Shown piece by piece: positions 1 to 11,873 of a stretch of 64,000 nt of DNA. The notes under the pieces are model-generated. The model was not told the DNA's origin. It made no database searches and saw nothing but the letters and a program-made list of their open reading frames with translations. Source of the DNA: Achromobacter pestifer (GTDB lineage Bacteria; Pseudomonadota; Gammaproteobacteria; Burkholderiales; Burkholderiaceae_B); NCBI RefSeq assembly GCF_902859625.1, contig NZ_CADIJX010000004.1, positions 62,001-126,000 of the forward strand, given 5' to 3'. Within the stretch, counting starts at the first letter, position 1, and each line of letters begins with the position of its first letter. The position numbers and the translations under genes are program-made.

Positions 1-1377
<1,377 letters not shown>

Positions 1378-2283
1378 TTAAACGGCGGCAGCGCCCCCTA
1401 CGATTTCCGAAATTTCTTTGGTGATCGCGGCCTGACGGGTCTTGTTGTAGACCAGTTGCAGCTCTCCGATGACCTTCTTGGCGTTGTCCGACGCCGCCTT
1501 CATGGCGACCATCCGGGCCGACTGCTCCGAAGCCATGTTCTCGGCCACGGCTTGATACAGCAGGCCTTCAACGTAACGCTGGAGCAGATCGTCGATCACG
1601 CTACGGGCGTCGGGTTCGTAGATGTAATCCCAGCTGTAGTCCGACTTCACTTCCGACGTCTTGGCCAGGCTATCAGCACCCGTTTGGTACGGATCTTCCA
1701 AACCACTGGCCAGAGGCAGCAGACGCAGGAACAACGGCTCCTGCTTCATCGTATTGACGAAGCGGGTCGACGCCACGTACAGCGCATCGATACGGCCTTC
1801 CAGGTAAGCGTCCAGCTGCACCTTGATCGCGCCCAGCAGGCGGTCCAGTTGCGGCTTGTCGCCCAGTTGCACATCCTGGGAAACCAGATTGGCGCCGATA
1901 CGGGTCAGCACACCCACGCCCTTATTGCCGAAAGCGGTCGCTTGCACGGCAACGCCGTTTTTCTCGAACTCTTTCAGCTTGCCCAGCACCACGCGAGTGA
2001 TGTTGGTGTTCAAGCCGCCGCACAAACCCTTGTCAGTCGTCACCATGACCACGCCGACCGCCTTGACTTCGCGTTCGACCAGGTACGGGTGGCTGTACTC
2101 GGGGTTGGCCTGCATCAGGTGCGCAGCAATCTCGCGCACCTTGGTGGCGTACGGACGACCAGCACGCATCCGCTCCTGCGCCTTGCGCATTTTGGATGCG
2201 GCGACCATTTCCATCGCCTTGGTGATCTTGCGCGTGTTTTGCACGCTCTTGATCTTGGTTCGGATTTCCTTAATTCCGGGCAT
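1378..2283 (-). CDS. atpG: ATP synthase F1 subunit gamma
   Basis: Central stalk subunit whose rotation couples proton flow in Fo to catalysis in F1. The 301-residue product starts [27 protein letters not shown] and ends [10 protein letters not shown]; these two conserved terminal helices form the coiled-coil shaft. Length is in the family range (about 285-300). It lies between atpA and atpD as in the standard operon order. The 98-nt gap to atpA is unusually long for this operon and holds alternative hairpins at 2322-2375. Confidence 0.98.
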   Translation of the reverse strand: MPGIKEIRTKIKSVQNTRKITKAMEMVAASKMRKAQERMRAGRPYATKVREIAAHLMQANPEYSHPYLVEREVKAVGVVMVTTDKGLCGGLNTNITRVVLGKLKEFEKNGVAVQATAFGNKGVGVLTRIGANLVSQDVQLGDKPQLDRLLGAIKVQLDAYLEGRIDALYVASTRFVNTMKQEPLFLRLLPLASGLEDPYQTGADSLAKTSEVKSDYSWDYIYEPDARSVIDDLLQRYVEGLLYQAVAENMASEQSARMVAMKAASDNAKKVIGELQLVYNKTRQAAITKEISEIVGGAAAV

Positions 2284-2321
2284 TGCGCTTTCCTGTGAAG
2301 ACTGGCCGATGGGTTCCGCTC

Positions 2322-2375
2322 ACGCCTCAACCATCCGGTAAGGATGGGTGAGGCGTCGCAGACGCCTAACCCATC
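2322..2375 (-). repeat. competing hairpins between atpA and atpG
   Basis: Two stem-loops share a middle arm. Arm 1 (2322-2336) can pair with arm 2 (2342-2356) with one mismatch. Arm 2 (2343-2357) can instead pair with arm 3 (2361-2375), 14 of 15 positions, across a 3-nt loop. The mRNA of the intergenic gap can therefore take only one of two folds. There is no U-tract, so it is not an obvious intrinsic terminator. The arms carry a GGATGGGT core, also found in the repeats at 34080-34401 and 36296-36319, so it may be a dispersed REP-like element that has settled in the operon. Confidence 0.6.
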
Positions 2376-2381
2376 ACTTTC

Positions 2382-3923
2382 TTAAAAAGCACCGTGCTTC
2401 TTGAATTCCTGGACGGCGGTCGCCAGTTCGGCTTCGTCGTCCTTGGACAGTTCCTTGGTGTCTTCGATGCGCTGGATCATGGCCGCATGCTTGGCCTTCA
2501 GTTGATCCTTCAGCGACTTCTCGAACGACAGCACTTGGGCCACGTCCACGTCATCCAGGTAGCCGTTGTTGACCGTGTACAGCGTGACGGCCAATTCCCA
2601 CACTTGCAGCGGCTGGTATTGCGGCTGCTTGAGCAGTTCGACCACGCGCTTGCCGCGTTCCAGCTGGCGACGGGTTGCGTCGTCCAGGTCGGAAGCAAAC
2701 TGCGCGAAGGCGGCCAATTCACGGTACTGCGCCAAGTCGGTACGGATACCGCCGGACAGCTTCTTCACGACCTTGGTCTGAGCAGCGCCACCCACACGCG
2801 ACACCGAGATACCGGCGTTGATTGCGGGGCGGACACCGGCGTTGAACAGGTCGGTTTCCAGGAAGATCTGGCCGTCGGTGATCGAGATCACGTTGGTCGG
2901 AACGAAGGCGGACACGTCGCCTGCCTGGGTTTCGATGATCGGCAGTGCGGTCAGCGAACCGGTCTTGCCCTTGACGGCGCCATCGGTGAACTTTTCGACG
3001 TAGTCTTCGTTCACGCGGGCAGCACGTTCCAGCAGACGCGAGTGCAGGTAGAACACGTCGCCCGGGTAGGCTTCACGGCCCGGCGGACGGCGCAGCAGCA
3101 GCGACACTTGGCGATAGGCCCAAGCTTGCTTGGTCAGATCGTCATAAACGATCAGAGCGTCTTCGCCGCGATCGCGGAAGTATTCGCCCATCGTGCAACC
3201 GGCGTAGGCGGCCAGGTATTGCATGGCGGCCGAGTCGGAAGCCGAAGCGGCCACGACGATGGTGTATTCCATCGCGCCGTGCTCTTCCAGCTTGCGGACC
3301 ACGTTGTTGATCGTGGAAGCCTTCTGGCCGATAGCGACGTACACGCAGGTGACGCCCTTGCCCTTCTGGCTGATGATCGTGTCGACGGCGACGGCGGTCT
3401 TGCCGGTCTGGCGGTCGCCAATGATCAGTTCGCGCTGGCCGCGGCCAATCGGAACCATCGAGTCGATAGCCTTGACGCCGGTTTGCAGCGGCTGCGACAC
3501 CGAGCGGCGGGCAATAACGCCAGGCGCCACTTTTTCGATGATGTCGGTGGCCTTGGCATTGACCGGGCCCTTGCCGTCGATCGGCTCGCCCAGCGTGTTG
3601 ACCACGCGGCCTTTCAGTTCCGGACCAACCGGAACTTCCAGAATGCGGCCGGTCGTCTTGACCTGGTCGCCTTCGGAGATGCCGGTGTAGTCGCCGAGGA
3701 TAACGGCGCCGACGGAATCACGCTCAAGGTTGAGCGCCAGACCGAAAACGTTGTTGGGAAATTCGAGCATTTCGCCCTGCATCACATCGGACAAGCCGTG
3801 GATGCGGGTAATACCGTCGGTCACGGACACGACGGTGCCCTGAGTACGGACATCAGCCGAAGCGCCCAGGCCCTCGATGCGGCTCTTGAGCAGTTCGCTG
3901 ATCTCGGAGGGATTGAGTTGCAT
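2382..3923 (-). CDS. atpA: ATP synthase F1 subunit alpha
   Basis: Non-catalytic nucleotide-binding subunit of F1, alternating with beta in the hexameric head. The start is placed at the ATG at 3923 ([13 protein letters not shown]), preceded by AGGAGT; the open frame continues upstream to 4019 but the extra residues do not look like an alpha subunit and would overlap atpH. This gives 513 residues, the usual size. Walker A GDRQTGKT is at residues 169-176, followed by the expected [15 protein letters not shown] and [12 protein letters not shown] stretches. It is 28 nt downstream of atpH. Confidence 0.98.
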   Translation of the reverse strand: MQLNPSEISELLKSRIEGLGASADVRTQGTVVSVTDGITRIHGLSDVMQGEMLEFPNNVFGLALNLERDSVGAVILGDYTGISEGDQVKTTGRILEVPVGPELKGRVVNTLGEPIDGKGPVNAKATDIIEKVAPGVIARRSVSQPLQTGVKAIDSMVPIGRGQRELIIGDRQTGKTAVAVDTIISQKGKGVTCVYVAIGQKASTINNVVRKLEEHGAMEYTIVVAASASDSAAMQYLAAYAGCTMGEYFRDRGEDALIVYDDLTKQAWAYRQVSLLLRRPPGREAYPGDVFYLHSRLLERAARVNEDYVEKFTDGAVKGKTGSLTALPIIETQAGDVSAFVPTNVISITDGQIFLETDLFNAGVRPAINAGISVSRVGGAAQTKVVKKLSGGIRTDLAQYRELAAFAQFASDLDDATRRQLERGKRVVELLKQPQYQPLQVWELAVTLYTVNNGYLDDVDVAQVLSFEKSLKDQLKAKHAAMIQRIEDTKELSKDDEAELATAVQEFKKHGAF

Positions 3924-3951
3924 ATTGACTCCTGGAATCCTGTTAGTTGCC

Positions 3952-4491
3952 TTAAGCGGCGAGCTGATCGCGCATGCGGACCAATTGGGCTTGTACGGAA
4001 GTATCGAGCACCTGGTCACCGACAGCCACGCGCACGCCGCCGATCAACGACTTGTCGACGGTGACGTTGGGCTTGAGCTTGAGGCCGAATTTTTGTTCGA
4101 GGGCGGCAACCAGTTCTTTGACCTGGTCATCGCTCAGTTCGAACGCGCTGGTGATTTCCGCCTGCGCCGTGCCCTCGTGACGATTCCGCAGCACCACGAA
4201 TTGCGTGGCGATGTCGGGCAGCAGCAGCAGCCGGTCGTTTTCAACCAGCAGCTCGATGAAATTGCGGGCGGCCTGCGGCAGTTCGGCCTTGATCAGGCCG
4301 GAAAACAGCTCAACGCGCTGCTTGTCACCCAGACGCGGGTCGGCCATGGCCTCGCGCACGTCGGGGTTGGAGGCGACCTGTGCCAGTTCGCTGACCAGGT
4401 CGGCCCACACCGGCAAGCCGGCTTTGTCGTCGCGCGCTGCGCTGAAGAGCGCTTCAGCGTAGGGCCGGGCAACAGTGGAAAGTTCAGCCAT
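3952..4491 (-). CDS. atpH: ATP synthase F1 subunit delta
   Basis: Peripheral-stalk subunit that clamps the b dimer to the top of the alpha3beta3 head. It is 179 residues, standard length. The N-terminal helical domain ([19 protein letters not shown]) and the C-terminal signature ending in [17 protein letters not shown] match the OSCP/delta family. It lies 12 nt downstream of atpF and 28 nt upstream of atpA, so translation is probably coupled across the operon. Confidence 0.97.
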   Translation of the reverse strand: MAELSTVARPYAEALFSAARDDKAGLPVWADLVSELAQVASNPDVREAMADPRLGDKQRVELFSGLIKAELPQAARNFIELLVENDRLLLLPDIATQFVVLRNRHEGTAQAEITSAFELSDDQVKELVAALEQKFGLKLKPNVTVDKSLIGGVRVAVGDQVLDTSVQAQLVRMRDQLAA

Positions 4492-4503
4492 GACGGTCCC
4501 GGA

Positions 4504-4974
4504 TTAAAGCTGCGCGCGAAGCTGGGTCAGCAGCTCAGCGTGGGCGCGGGCGTCAACCTCGCGCTTGAGGATCTGTTCAGCACCCTTGACTGCCAACGCG
4601 GCAACGTCGTCGCGCAGCGAGTCACGAGCGCGCTGGACTTCCTGCGCGGCATCTTGAGCTGCCTGCGCCACGATACGGGCGCGTTCGGCTTCCGCTTCAC
4701 GGCGGGCCTGCTCGATCAGGGAGGCGGCTTGCTTTTCGGCCTCGATGATGCGGGCGTGGTTTTCGGACTTGGCAGAAGCCTCGATCAGACTGACACGCGC
4801 CTGGGCTTGAGCCAAGTCGGCTTTGCCCTTCTCGGCGGCGGCTAGGCCGTCGGCGATTTTTTGGCGGCGCTCGTCCATCGCCTTCGTCAGAGGAGGCCAC
4901 ACGAATTTCATCGTGAACCAGCCCAGAACGAAGAACACGAGCATCTGGAAAATGATCGTCGCGTTCAGATTCAC
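4504..4974 (-). CDS. atpF: ATP synthase Fo subunit b
   Basis: Peripheral stalk subunit: one N-terminal membrane helix followed by a long cytoplasmic coiled coil that binds delta and the head. The best start is a GTG at 4974, with AAGGA placed 6-7 nt before it, giving 156 residues beginning (M)[19 protein letters not shown]; an in-frame codon farther upstream (5034) would add 20 residues unlike any b subunit. Residues about 5-25 are hydrophobic; residues about 35-140 are Ala/Glu/Arg-rich coiled coil. Confidence 0.96.
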   Translation of the reverse strand: MNLNATIIFQMLVFFVLGWFTMKFVWPPLTKAMDERRQKIADGLAAAEKGKADLAQAQARVSLIEASAKSENHARIIEAEKQAASLIEQARREAEAERARIVAQAAQDAAQEVQRARDSLRDDVAALAVKGAEQILKREVDARAHAELLTQLRAQL

Positions 4975-5118
4975 GGTCGTTCCTTTAACACCTTGCGGCT
5001 CCGACCGCACCCGGAAAGGGGAGTCACGGAGCACTCGATACTTTGCCGACCGGCGATGGGACTTGCACCCACATCGCCGCCAGCGTCATGACCCGCCTAT
5101 TCGCCGGCGGGCGCTGCC

Positions 5119-5388
<270 letters not shown>

Positions 5389-5479
5389 TCAAAAATTGAA
5401 AAATAAGGGGTACAGCTCAATGCAAGATAATCTTGCTATCCCACGCTGGCCGGGTGGCCAGCGCAAGAAATTCGGGGGA

Positions 5480-6418
<939 letters not shown>

Positions 6419-6447
6419 TCACGTTTGCCGCTACTTACTACTCGGCG

Positions 6448-6912
6448 CTAAGACAACTTGCGGAACATCAAGAGCAGGAGGTAGCCCTTCAATGTGAGTA
6501 TCAGACCAAGCAACGCGGCGGGCCAAACCAGACTGTCCTGCGCCACATGCGAAAGCAGCCACAACAGCAATGCCGTTGCGAACAACTTGATCAACTCACC
6601 AGAGAGAAAGGTAAAGGGATTGGCCCGACCGGCCCGAACGCTGACAACCAGGCGCAATGCGAACAACGCATTGGGTATGAAATACGCTCCCGCCCCCGCC
6701 AGCGCCGACCAACCTGCCGCCGCCCCTCCTACAACCCCCGCAATTACTGCTGCTGCGAGCCCCATGGCGCCTTGCGCCACCAATGCCAACAGGAGCCCGC
6801 GGCTAGCTTGAGCATTCAACGCCGCGCGATCCGCGTCGCTGAGAACCAGAACTTGATCCACGCCATCCTGGTCCAACAAACCCTGCTGCGCGTTTTGCAT
6901 CGAGTTCTGCAT
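6448..6912 (-). CDS. atpI: AtpI-like Fo assembly protein
   Basis: Small membrane protein at the head of the atp operon; family members help c-ring assembly or Mg2+ supply, and the role is not essential. Start taken as the ATG at 6912, with a GGGGAAG stretch before it; a TTG one codon upstream is less likely. It is 154 residues with an acidic/Gln-rich N-terminus and about four hydrophobic segments from residue 40 onward (LLLALVAQGAMGLAAAVIAG, ALLGLILTLKGYLLLLMF). Identity rests on position and topology more than on strict motifs. Confidence 0.85.
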   Translation of the reverse strand: MQNSMQNAQQGLLDQDGVDQVLVLSDADRAALNAQASRGLLLALVAQGAMGLAAAVIAGVVGGAAAGWSALAGAGAYFIPNALFALRLVVSVRAGRANPFTFLSGELIKLFATALLLWLLSHVAQDSLVWPAALLGLILTLKGYLLLLMFRKLS

Positions 6913-7090
6913 CAAACTTCCCCGCTGTACTTCTTGCCCCTATCAGAACCGGCGTGCCCGCACTTGAAACCTGATGCTTTGGCCCTACATAGGGCAAAGG
7001 CACCGCTTTCCGTACGCGCTAGTGTCTGGGTTCAGCCTGTCTGGGGTACTGCTTTCAGCAGCCGCTTTTGGTAATGGCTTGTCCAGCTTT

Positions 7091-7134
7091 CGCCGTTGAG
7101 CCCTCCGCCTTAAGCCCTCCACCGTTAAGCCTTC
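7091..7134 (-). repeat. three imperfect 14-15 bp direct repeats in the atp leader
   Basis: Three adjacent copies (7091-7105, 7106-7119, 7120-7134) of a unit reading roughly CRCCKTDAGCCCTC on the plus strand lie within the long untranslated region ahead of atpI. The 525-nt gap 6913-7437 holds these repeats, a candidate promoter (7228-7257), a 29-bp palindrome (7335-7363) and the terminator of the next gene; I see no gene in it. No function is claimed for the repeats. Confidence 0.5.
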
Positions 7135-7227
7135 GCTTAGCGTTCCTACCCTTGATTCTTCAGACTGCGCCCGTCCACCGCTTACCAGCCGCCACGTGTT
7201 CTTATCCCGCAAGCGTCAAACCCGCAG

Positions 7228-7257
7228 AGTATAGCGTGATTCTTTTTGCCCAAGCAA
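7228..7257 (-). promoter_or_regulatory. candidate sigma-70 promoter of the atp operon
   Basis: On the minus strand, a -35-like TTGCTT (7252-7257) is followed after 18 nt by a -10 TATACT (7228-7233). It is the best -35/-10 pair I found between the DUF1254 gene and atpI, and would give an atp mRNA with a leader of about 305 nt. The spacer is AT-rich compared with the surroundings. This is a pattern match, not evidence of transcription. Confidence 0.5.
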
Positions 7258-7334
7258 ATGAACTTTCGGCGGTTTGTAAGGTGCAAACAACGGCCGGATC
7301 GTACCAAAAATAGGGACGCGAGCACGATCTCCAA

Positions 7335-7363
7335 GACAGTTGCGCAAGGCTTGCGCAACTGTC
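7335..7363. repeat. 29-bp perfect palindrome
   Basis: Two 14-bp arms (GACAGTTGCGCAAG and its exact complement) flank a single central G. It lies just downstream of the terminator of the DUF1254 gene and about 80 bp upstream of the atp -35 candidate. No T-tract follows on either strand, so it is more likely a protein-binding site or cruciform than a terminator. Confidence 0.65.
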
Positions 7364-7373
7364 GGTTCTCCAA

Positions 7374-7407
7374 GGAAAAAAAGTGGCCCCGGCATCGGGG
7401 CCACTTT
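7374..7407 (-). terminator. intrinsic terminator of the DUF1254 gene
   Basis: A perfect 12-bp stem (7380-7391 with 7396-7407) has a 4-nt loop; on the minus strand the GC-rich stem runs into seven T residues. It begins 31 nt after the stop codon at 7438 and separates that gene from the atp operon. Confidence 0.9.
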
Positions 7408-7437
7408 GTTCCGACTGACGGTGCAAACGGCTTTTGC

Positions 7438-8991
7438 TTAATCTTCCTTGACCGGCGGCGGCGCCCACAAACCGTCCAGCGCCGTGTCTTGCGGCCAGTA
7501 CAGGCGCATGCTCAACAGGAACGGGGCATCAGCGGCCGGCGTGCTGATCCAGTTGGCGCGCTTCTTTTCGCCAGGATCCCGGCGCTGAATGTAGATGTCC
7601 AGCGAACCATCCGCGTTGTACTTCAGCCCATCCGTGCTGCGCAGCGCGTAGCGGTTGGCGGGATTGTCCGGAAAGCCGTGCTTGTCGTTATAGACATGCA
7701 GCGACCAGAATGCGTTTGCCGGCGGCAACTGGCCCTTGTCGAAGTGCAGCACGTAGTCCTCGTTGGAATTCAACTGGCGGCCCTTTGAATCCGCCACCGT
7801 CACGGGGTACAGCACGTCTTCCGGGGTTGGCGCCCCCAGGCCCGCGTAAGCGATGGCCGCGCGGCGCGCATAGTCCGTGCCGTATGTGCCAATGCCGGAC
7901 AGGACCGTGTTCCACCCATTGATCGGCGTACCCAGTCGCGACACACCGTCGGCGATGCGGCGGCCAGCCAGCGGCTGCGCGTCGGCCAGCGCCTGCTGCA
8001 CGGTCGGGCTCAGGCGTCCGTACGAAAACGGCTGGCGGTTGTCCAGACCGATACGGCGCATCCGATCCAGGATCGGCGAGTCATTGGCATGCGGCGGGTT
8101 GTTGCGCAACACATCAAAGAACAGCGCGAAGAACGACGCCGCGTCCATGCTGGCCGCCTGTTCCGCGGGCGTGCCCTCGGGCAGGTTGACCGGCGTGGGC
8201 AACGGCAAGTCGCTGCCGATCGGCGCCGAGCCCACACCCGCGCCTGTCTGGGGATAGGCGCTGCCCGTGTAGCGGCTGCTGCCACGGACGGGCGTGGATG
8301 CGGTCTGCGCGATCAGCGGCACGGCGGTCATCGCGGCCTGGATCTGGTTGACCGCGGCATAGTCCTGCGGGCCGCCGGTCTGGATCCAGCCGATCAGCCA
8401 GCCGCTTGAAGTCGGGCTGCGGATCACGTCGATGCCCGCAGGCACGCTGCCCTGCCAATTGGGGCCGACGATGGCGAAGGACTGCGCGCCATTGCCATTG
8501 GTGCGGGTGCCGCGCGAGGCGAACACGTCGCTCCACATATCCAGCGCGGACAGCACCGAATAGCGTCCGCCCGTGTCCGGCAGGTTCACGATCAGCGGCG
8601 CCTGCGACACGTCGAACCACAAACTGGAGTAAAGCGCGTCGGCGCTGGGCCACGGCGTATCCGCCGCGCGCGGATCCGGGAAGGCGGCCTTGTGGCCGAA
8701 CTGGTTCACGGGAGCCTTGCCGTCCAGCGGGTTTTGCACGGCGGTGGCCTTGCGGCGAGCCAACTCCATCAGCACCATGGGGTAGGCGTAGACGTAGGCG
8801 TCGATGGCCGTGTCGCGCAATTCCTGCTCGCTCATCTGCGGCGCGGACGTCGTGGCGGGATAGGGCGTTTCAGACACCAGGCGCAATGTCGAACGCGGGG
8901 ATTGAGCCTGGGCGGCGGTCACGAAGCAGACGCTCAGCGCGCCCGCAAGGACCGCAGTGGACCACCGGCGATTGGCGATAAATGTACGCAT
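7438..8991 (-). CDS. secreted DUF1254/DUF1214 protein
   Basis: Function unknown. The start is the ATG at 8991, preceded by AAGGAG, giving 517 residues with a clear Sec signal peptide (MRTFIANRRWSTAVLAGALS, cleavage near AQA). Residues about 55-180 match the DUF1254 pattern (AYVYAYPMVLMELAR, SLWFDVSQAPLIVNLPDTGGRYS) and the last 110 or so match DUF1214 (NAFWSLHVYNDKHGFPDNP, YIQRRDPGEKKRANWISTP). The Pro/Thr-rich stretch between about 240 and 290 looks like a linker. It is a single-gene unit with its own terminator. Members are often annotated as cell-envelope proteins, but I know of no proven activity. Confidence 0.85.
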   Translation of the reverse strand: MRTFIANRRWSTAVLAGALSVCFVTAAQAQSPRSTLRLVSETPYPATTSAPQMSEQELRDTAIDAYVYAYPMVLMELARRKATAVQNPLDGKAPVNQFGHKAAFPDPRAADTPWPSADALYSSLWFDVSQAPLIVNLPDTGGRYSVLSALDMWSDVFASRGTRTNGNGAQSFAIVGPNWQGSVPAGIDVIRSPTSSGWLIGWIQTGGPQDYAAVNQIQAAMTAVPLIAQTASTPVRGSSRYTGSAYPQTGAGVGSAPIGSDLPLPTPVNLPEGTPAEQAASMDAASFFALFFDVLRNNPPHANDSPILDRMRRIGLDNRQPFSYGRLSPTVQQALADAQPLAGRRIADGVSRLGTPINGWNTVLSGIGTYGTDYARRAAIAYAGLGAPTPEDVLYPVTVADSKGRQLNSNEDYVLHFDKGQLPPANAFWSLHVYNDKHGFPDNPANRYALRSTDGLKYNADGSLDIYIQRRDPGEKKRANWISTPAADAPFLLSMRLYWPQDTALDGLWAPPPVKED

Positions 8992-9170
8992 GCAAGGCTC
9001 CTTCTTGATTTTGTTTGCAAGCGAGCCGCCGCGCGGGACTTGCCAGGGTGGGCAAGCCATTCTGGCGCGGCACCTCTTGATGACGCTCAACCAGCATAGG
9101 GAAGAAGTCTGCAACAAGGTGCTGCCTAGACGTTTCAAGGCGCAACGGCGAAATTGAACCGTGCGCCCAT

Positions 9171-9199
9171 GAAAAAGCGCGCCCCGAGTGGGGCGCGCT
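9171..9199 (-). terminator. intrinsic terminator after the enoyl-CoA hydratase gene
   Basis: A 10-bp perfect stem (9176-9185 with 9190-9199), loop GAGT, is followed on the minus strand by a short T run (9171-9176). It lies 45 nt past the stop at 9245. Confidence 0.8.
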
Positions 9200-9244
9200 G
9201 ATCAATCCGGCTTGCCCGCGCCCGCCGCGCGGACGTAACAAGCC

Positions 9245-10021
9245 TTAACGGTGTTTAAAGTCCGGTTTGCGCTTTTCGGTGAAAGCCGCCATGCCTTCCT
9301 TTTGGTCTTCGGTGGCAAACAGCGAATGGAACACGCGGCGCTCGAACAGCAGGCCTTCGTTCAACGAGCCTTCAAACGCGCGGTTCACGCATTCCTTGGC
9401 CATCATGACCGACGGCAGCGACATGGATGCGATGACGGTGGCGGCGTCCAGGGCTTCTTCCATCAGCTTGTCGGCCGCGACCACGCGCGAGACCAGCCCG
9501 GCGCGCTCGGCTTCTTCGGCGCCCATCATGCGGGCGGTCAGCGCCATGTCCATGGCCTTGGCCTTGCCCACCGCGCGCGGCAGGCGCTGCGTGCCGCCTG
9601 CGCCCGGGATCACGCCCAGCTTGATTTCCGGCTGGCCGAACTTGGCGGTATCGGCGGCGATGATGATGTCGCACATCATGGCCAGTTCGCATCCGCCACC
9701 CAGCGCATAGCCGGCCACCGCGGCGATCACGGGCTTCTTGATGCGCTTGAGCGTTTCCCAGTTGCGGGTGATGTATTCGCTGCCGTACACATCCATGTAC
9801 GACCAGTCTTTCATCGCACCGATGTCCGCGCCCGCGGCAAAGGCCTTCTCGCTACCGGTGATGACCACGCAGCCGACGTCGGCATTCGCCTCGAACGCCA
9901 GCAGCGCCGCGCCGAGCTCATCCATCAGTTGATCGTTCAGCGCATTCAGCGCCTTGGGGCGGTTCAGCGTCAGCAGGCCGACGCGGCCCCGGGTCTCGAC
10001 CAGTACAAACGACTCGCTCAT
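9245..10021 (-). CDS. enoyl-CoA hydratase (crotonase family)
   Basis: Hydrates trans-2-enoyl-CoA to 3-hydroxyacyl-CoA in fatty or organic acid beta-oxidation; cytoplasmic. It is 258 residues from the ATG at 10021 ([20 protein letters not shown]), with GGAGA before it. The crotonase oxyanion-hole segments are visible ([25 protein letters not shown]), and both acidic catalytic positions appear present (the Glu of GGGCELA and the Glu of [19 protein letters not shown]). This fits a short-chain EchA/PaaF-type hydratase. It diverges from the M61 peptidase gene with only 28 nt between starts. Confidence 0.93.
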   Translation of the reverse strand: MSESFVLVETRGRVGLLTLNRPKALNALNDQLMDELGAALLAFEANADVGCVVITGSEKAFAAGADIGAMKDWSYMDVYGSEYITRNWETLKRIKKPVIAAVAGYALGGGCELAMMCDIIIAADTAKFGQPEIKLGVIPGAGGTQRLPRAVGKAKAMDMALTARMMGAEEAERAGLVSRVVAADKLMEEALDAATVIASMSLPSVMMAKECVNRAFEGSLNEGLLFERRVFHSLFATEDQKEGMAAFTEKRKPDFKHR

Positions 10022-10049
10022 TGAATGTCTCCAGTAATAAGATAGAAGC

Positions 10050-11825
10050 ATGAAAAAATCAGATGCCGCTTTTCCGATACTTTACCGCCTTGCGCCGTTC
10101 GATCCGGCAGGACACCGCTACCGGATAACCCTAACCATTGACACGCCGTCTCCGGAAGGCCAGCGCCTGTCGCTTCCGGCCTGGATTCCGGGCAGCTACC
10201 TGATCCGCGATTTCTCGCGCCAGATCGCATCCTTGTCAGCGCACGCGGGCAAGCGGCGCGTGAATGTCGACAAAATCGACAATCACACCTGGCAGGCCGC
10301 GCCTTGCGAGGGCCCGCTGCGGGTGGAATATGTGGTGTATGCCTGGGACCTGTCGGTGCGCGGCGCGCATCTGGACGAAAGCCACGGTTTCTTCAACGGC
10401 ACCAGCGTGTTCCTGCGCGTGCATGGCCAGGATCACCTGCCCTGCCTGGTGGACCTTGAACCGCCGCGCGGGCTGGACGGCTGGGGCGTCTACACCAGCC
10501 TGCCGGAAGCGCGCGGCCACAAGGGCGCGGCCCGCCGTCATGGCTTTGGCCTGTACCTGGCGCCCGACTACGACGCGCTGATCGACCATCCTGTCGAAAT
10601 GGGTACGCCGCATGTGGCGACGTTCACCGCCCATGGCGCGGAACACGAACTGGTCTTCACCGGCGTGACGCCGAACCTGGACCTGGCCCGCATCACGGGC
10701 GACGTGAAGAAGATCTGTGAAACGCAGATCGAATTCTTCGAGCCCCGCACGAAACGCGCGCCCTTCCTGGACAGCTCCGACCGCTACGTCTTCATGACCA
10801 TGGTGACGGGCGACGGCTATGGCGGCCTGGAGCATCGCGCCAGCACCGCGCTGATGACCTCACGCAAGGACTTGCCGGTACTGGGCCAGCAAGGCCAGGG
10901 CGAAGGCTACCGGGGGTTCCTGGGGCTGGTCAGCCACGAATACTTCCACACCTGGAACGTCAAGCGCATCAAGCCCCAAGCGTTCGCCCCCTACCACCTG
11001 GAACAGCCCGACCTGACGCGCCTGCTGTGGGTGTTTGAAGGCTTCACGTCCTACTACGATGATCTGTTGCTGCTGCGCTCGGGCGCCATCACGCAGTCCG
11101 ATTACCTGCGGCTGTTGGCCAAGACCGTCACCAGCGTGGCCCGCACCCCGGGCCGCGCCAAACAGTCGGTGGCGGAAAGTTCGTTCGACGCCTGGACGCG
11201 CTATTACAAGCAGGACGAGAACTCGCCCAACGCGCTGGTCAGCTACTACACCAAGGGTGCGCTGGTGGCGCTGGGCCTGGACCTGCTGATCCGCCGCGAC
11301 AGCGCCAGCAAGCATTCGCTGGACGATGTGATGCGGCTGTTGTGGGAACGCTATGGCCGCGACTTCTATCAAGGCAAGCCCCAGGGCTTGCCGGAAGACG
11401 GCCTGCCCGCGCTGATTCAAGAGGCGACAGGCGTGGATGTCCGGCGCTTCATCGCGCGCCACGCCTACGGCACGGCCGATGTGCCGCTGGCCGAACTGCT
11501 GGCGGCCGAAGGCATTACGCTGCAATGGAAGACGGCGGCCAACATCCCGTCGATGGACGTGCGCACGCGCAAGCAAGGAGACTCGTTGACGCTGGCCACC
11601 GTGCTGGAAGGCGGCGCGGGCCACAAGGCCGGTCTGTCGGCGGGCGATGTGCTGGTGGCGGTGGATGGCTTGCGGGTGGATGCCCCTGCCGGCCTGGACC
11701 TGCTGCTGGCGCAGTACCGCCCCGGTGACCGCGTGACGGTGTATGTGTTCCGCCGCGACGAATTGCGCGCGTTCCGGGTGAAGCTTGCTGCACCTGAAGC
11801 ACTGGACTGCGTGCTGACGGTATAG
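10050..11825 (+). CDS. M61 family metallopeptidase with PDZ domain
   Basis: Predicted zinc aminopeptidase of the glycyl aminopeptidase family. It is 591 residues. The zinc motif HEYFH is at residues 296-300 inside [15 protein letters not shown], a hallmark of M61, and Glu330 of [12 protein letters not shown] is the likely third ligand. Residues about 500-585 form a PDZ-like domain ([24 protein letters not shown]). No signal peptide is visible, so it is probably cytoplasmic. It shares a very short divergent promoter region with the enoyl-CoA hydratase gene, and no strong ribosome site precedes the ATG. Confidence 0.9.
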   Translation: MKKSDAAFPILYRLAPFDPAGHRYRITLTIDTPSPEGQRLSLPAWIPGSYLIRDFSRQIASLSAHAGKRRVNVDKIDNHTWQAAPCEGPLRVEYVVYAWDLSVRGAHLDESHGFFNGTSVFLRVHGQDHLPCLVDLEPPRGLDGWGVYTSLPEARGHKGAARRHGFGLYLAPDYDALIDHPVEMGTPHVATFTAHGAEHELVFTGVTPNLDLARITGDVKKICETQIEFFEPRTKRAPFLDSSDRYVFMTMVTGDGYGGLEHRASTALMTSRKDLPVLGQQGQGEGYRGFLGLVSHEYFHTWNVKRIKPQAFAPYHLEQPDLTRLLWVFEGFTSYYDDLLLLRSGAITQSDYLRLLAKTVTSVARTPGRAKQSVAESSFDAWTRYYKQDENSPNALVSYYTKGALVALGLDLLIRRDSASKHSLDDVMRLLWERYGRDFYQGKPQGLPEDGLPALIQEATGVDVRRFIARHAYGTADVPLAELLAAEGITLQWKTAANIPSMDVRTRKQGDSLTLATVLEGGAGHKAGLSAGDVLVAVDGLRVDAPAGLDLLLAQYRPGDRVTVYVFRRDELRAFRVKLAAPEALDCVLTV

Positions 11826-11873
11826 CGTGGCCGGACGCCATGCGCAAAGAGCGGGGGCCGGCACAGCCCCTGC

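Noticed and set aside
2394..4064. 556-codon open frame antisense to atpA
   Set aside because: Same cause; covers atpA almost exactly and resembles no protein.
11826..11873. Hairpin between the M61 peptidase and Bug receptor genes
   Set aside because: Short imperfect stem without a T-tract; not convincing as a terminator.
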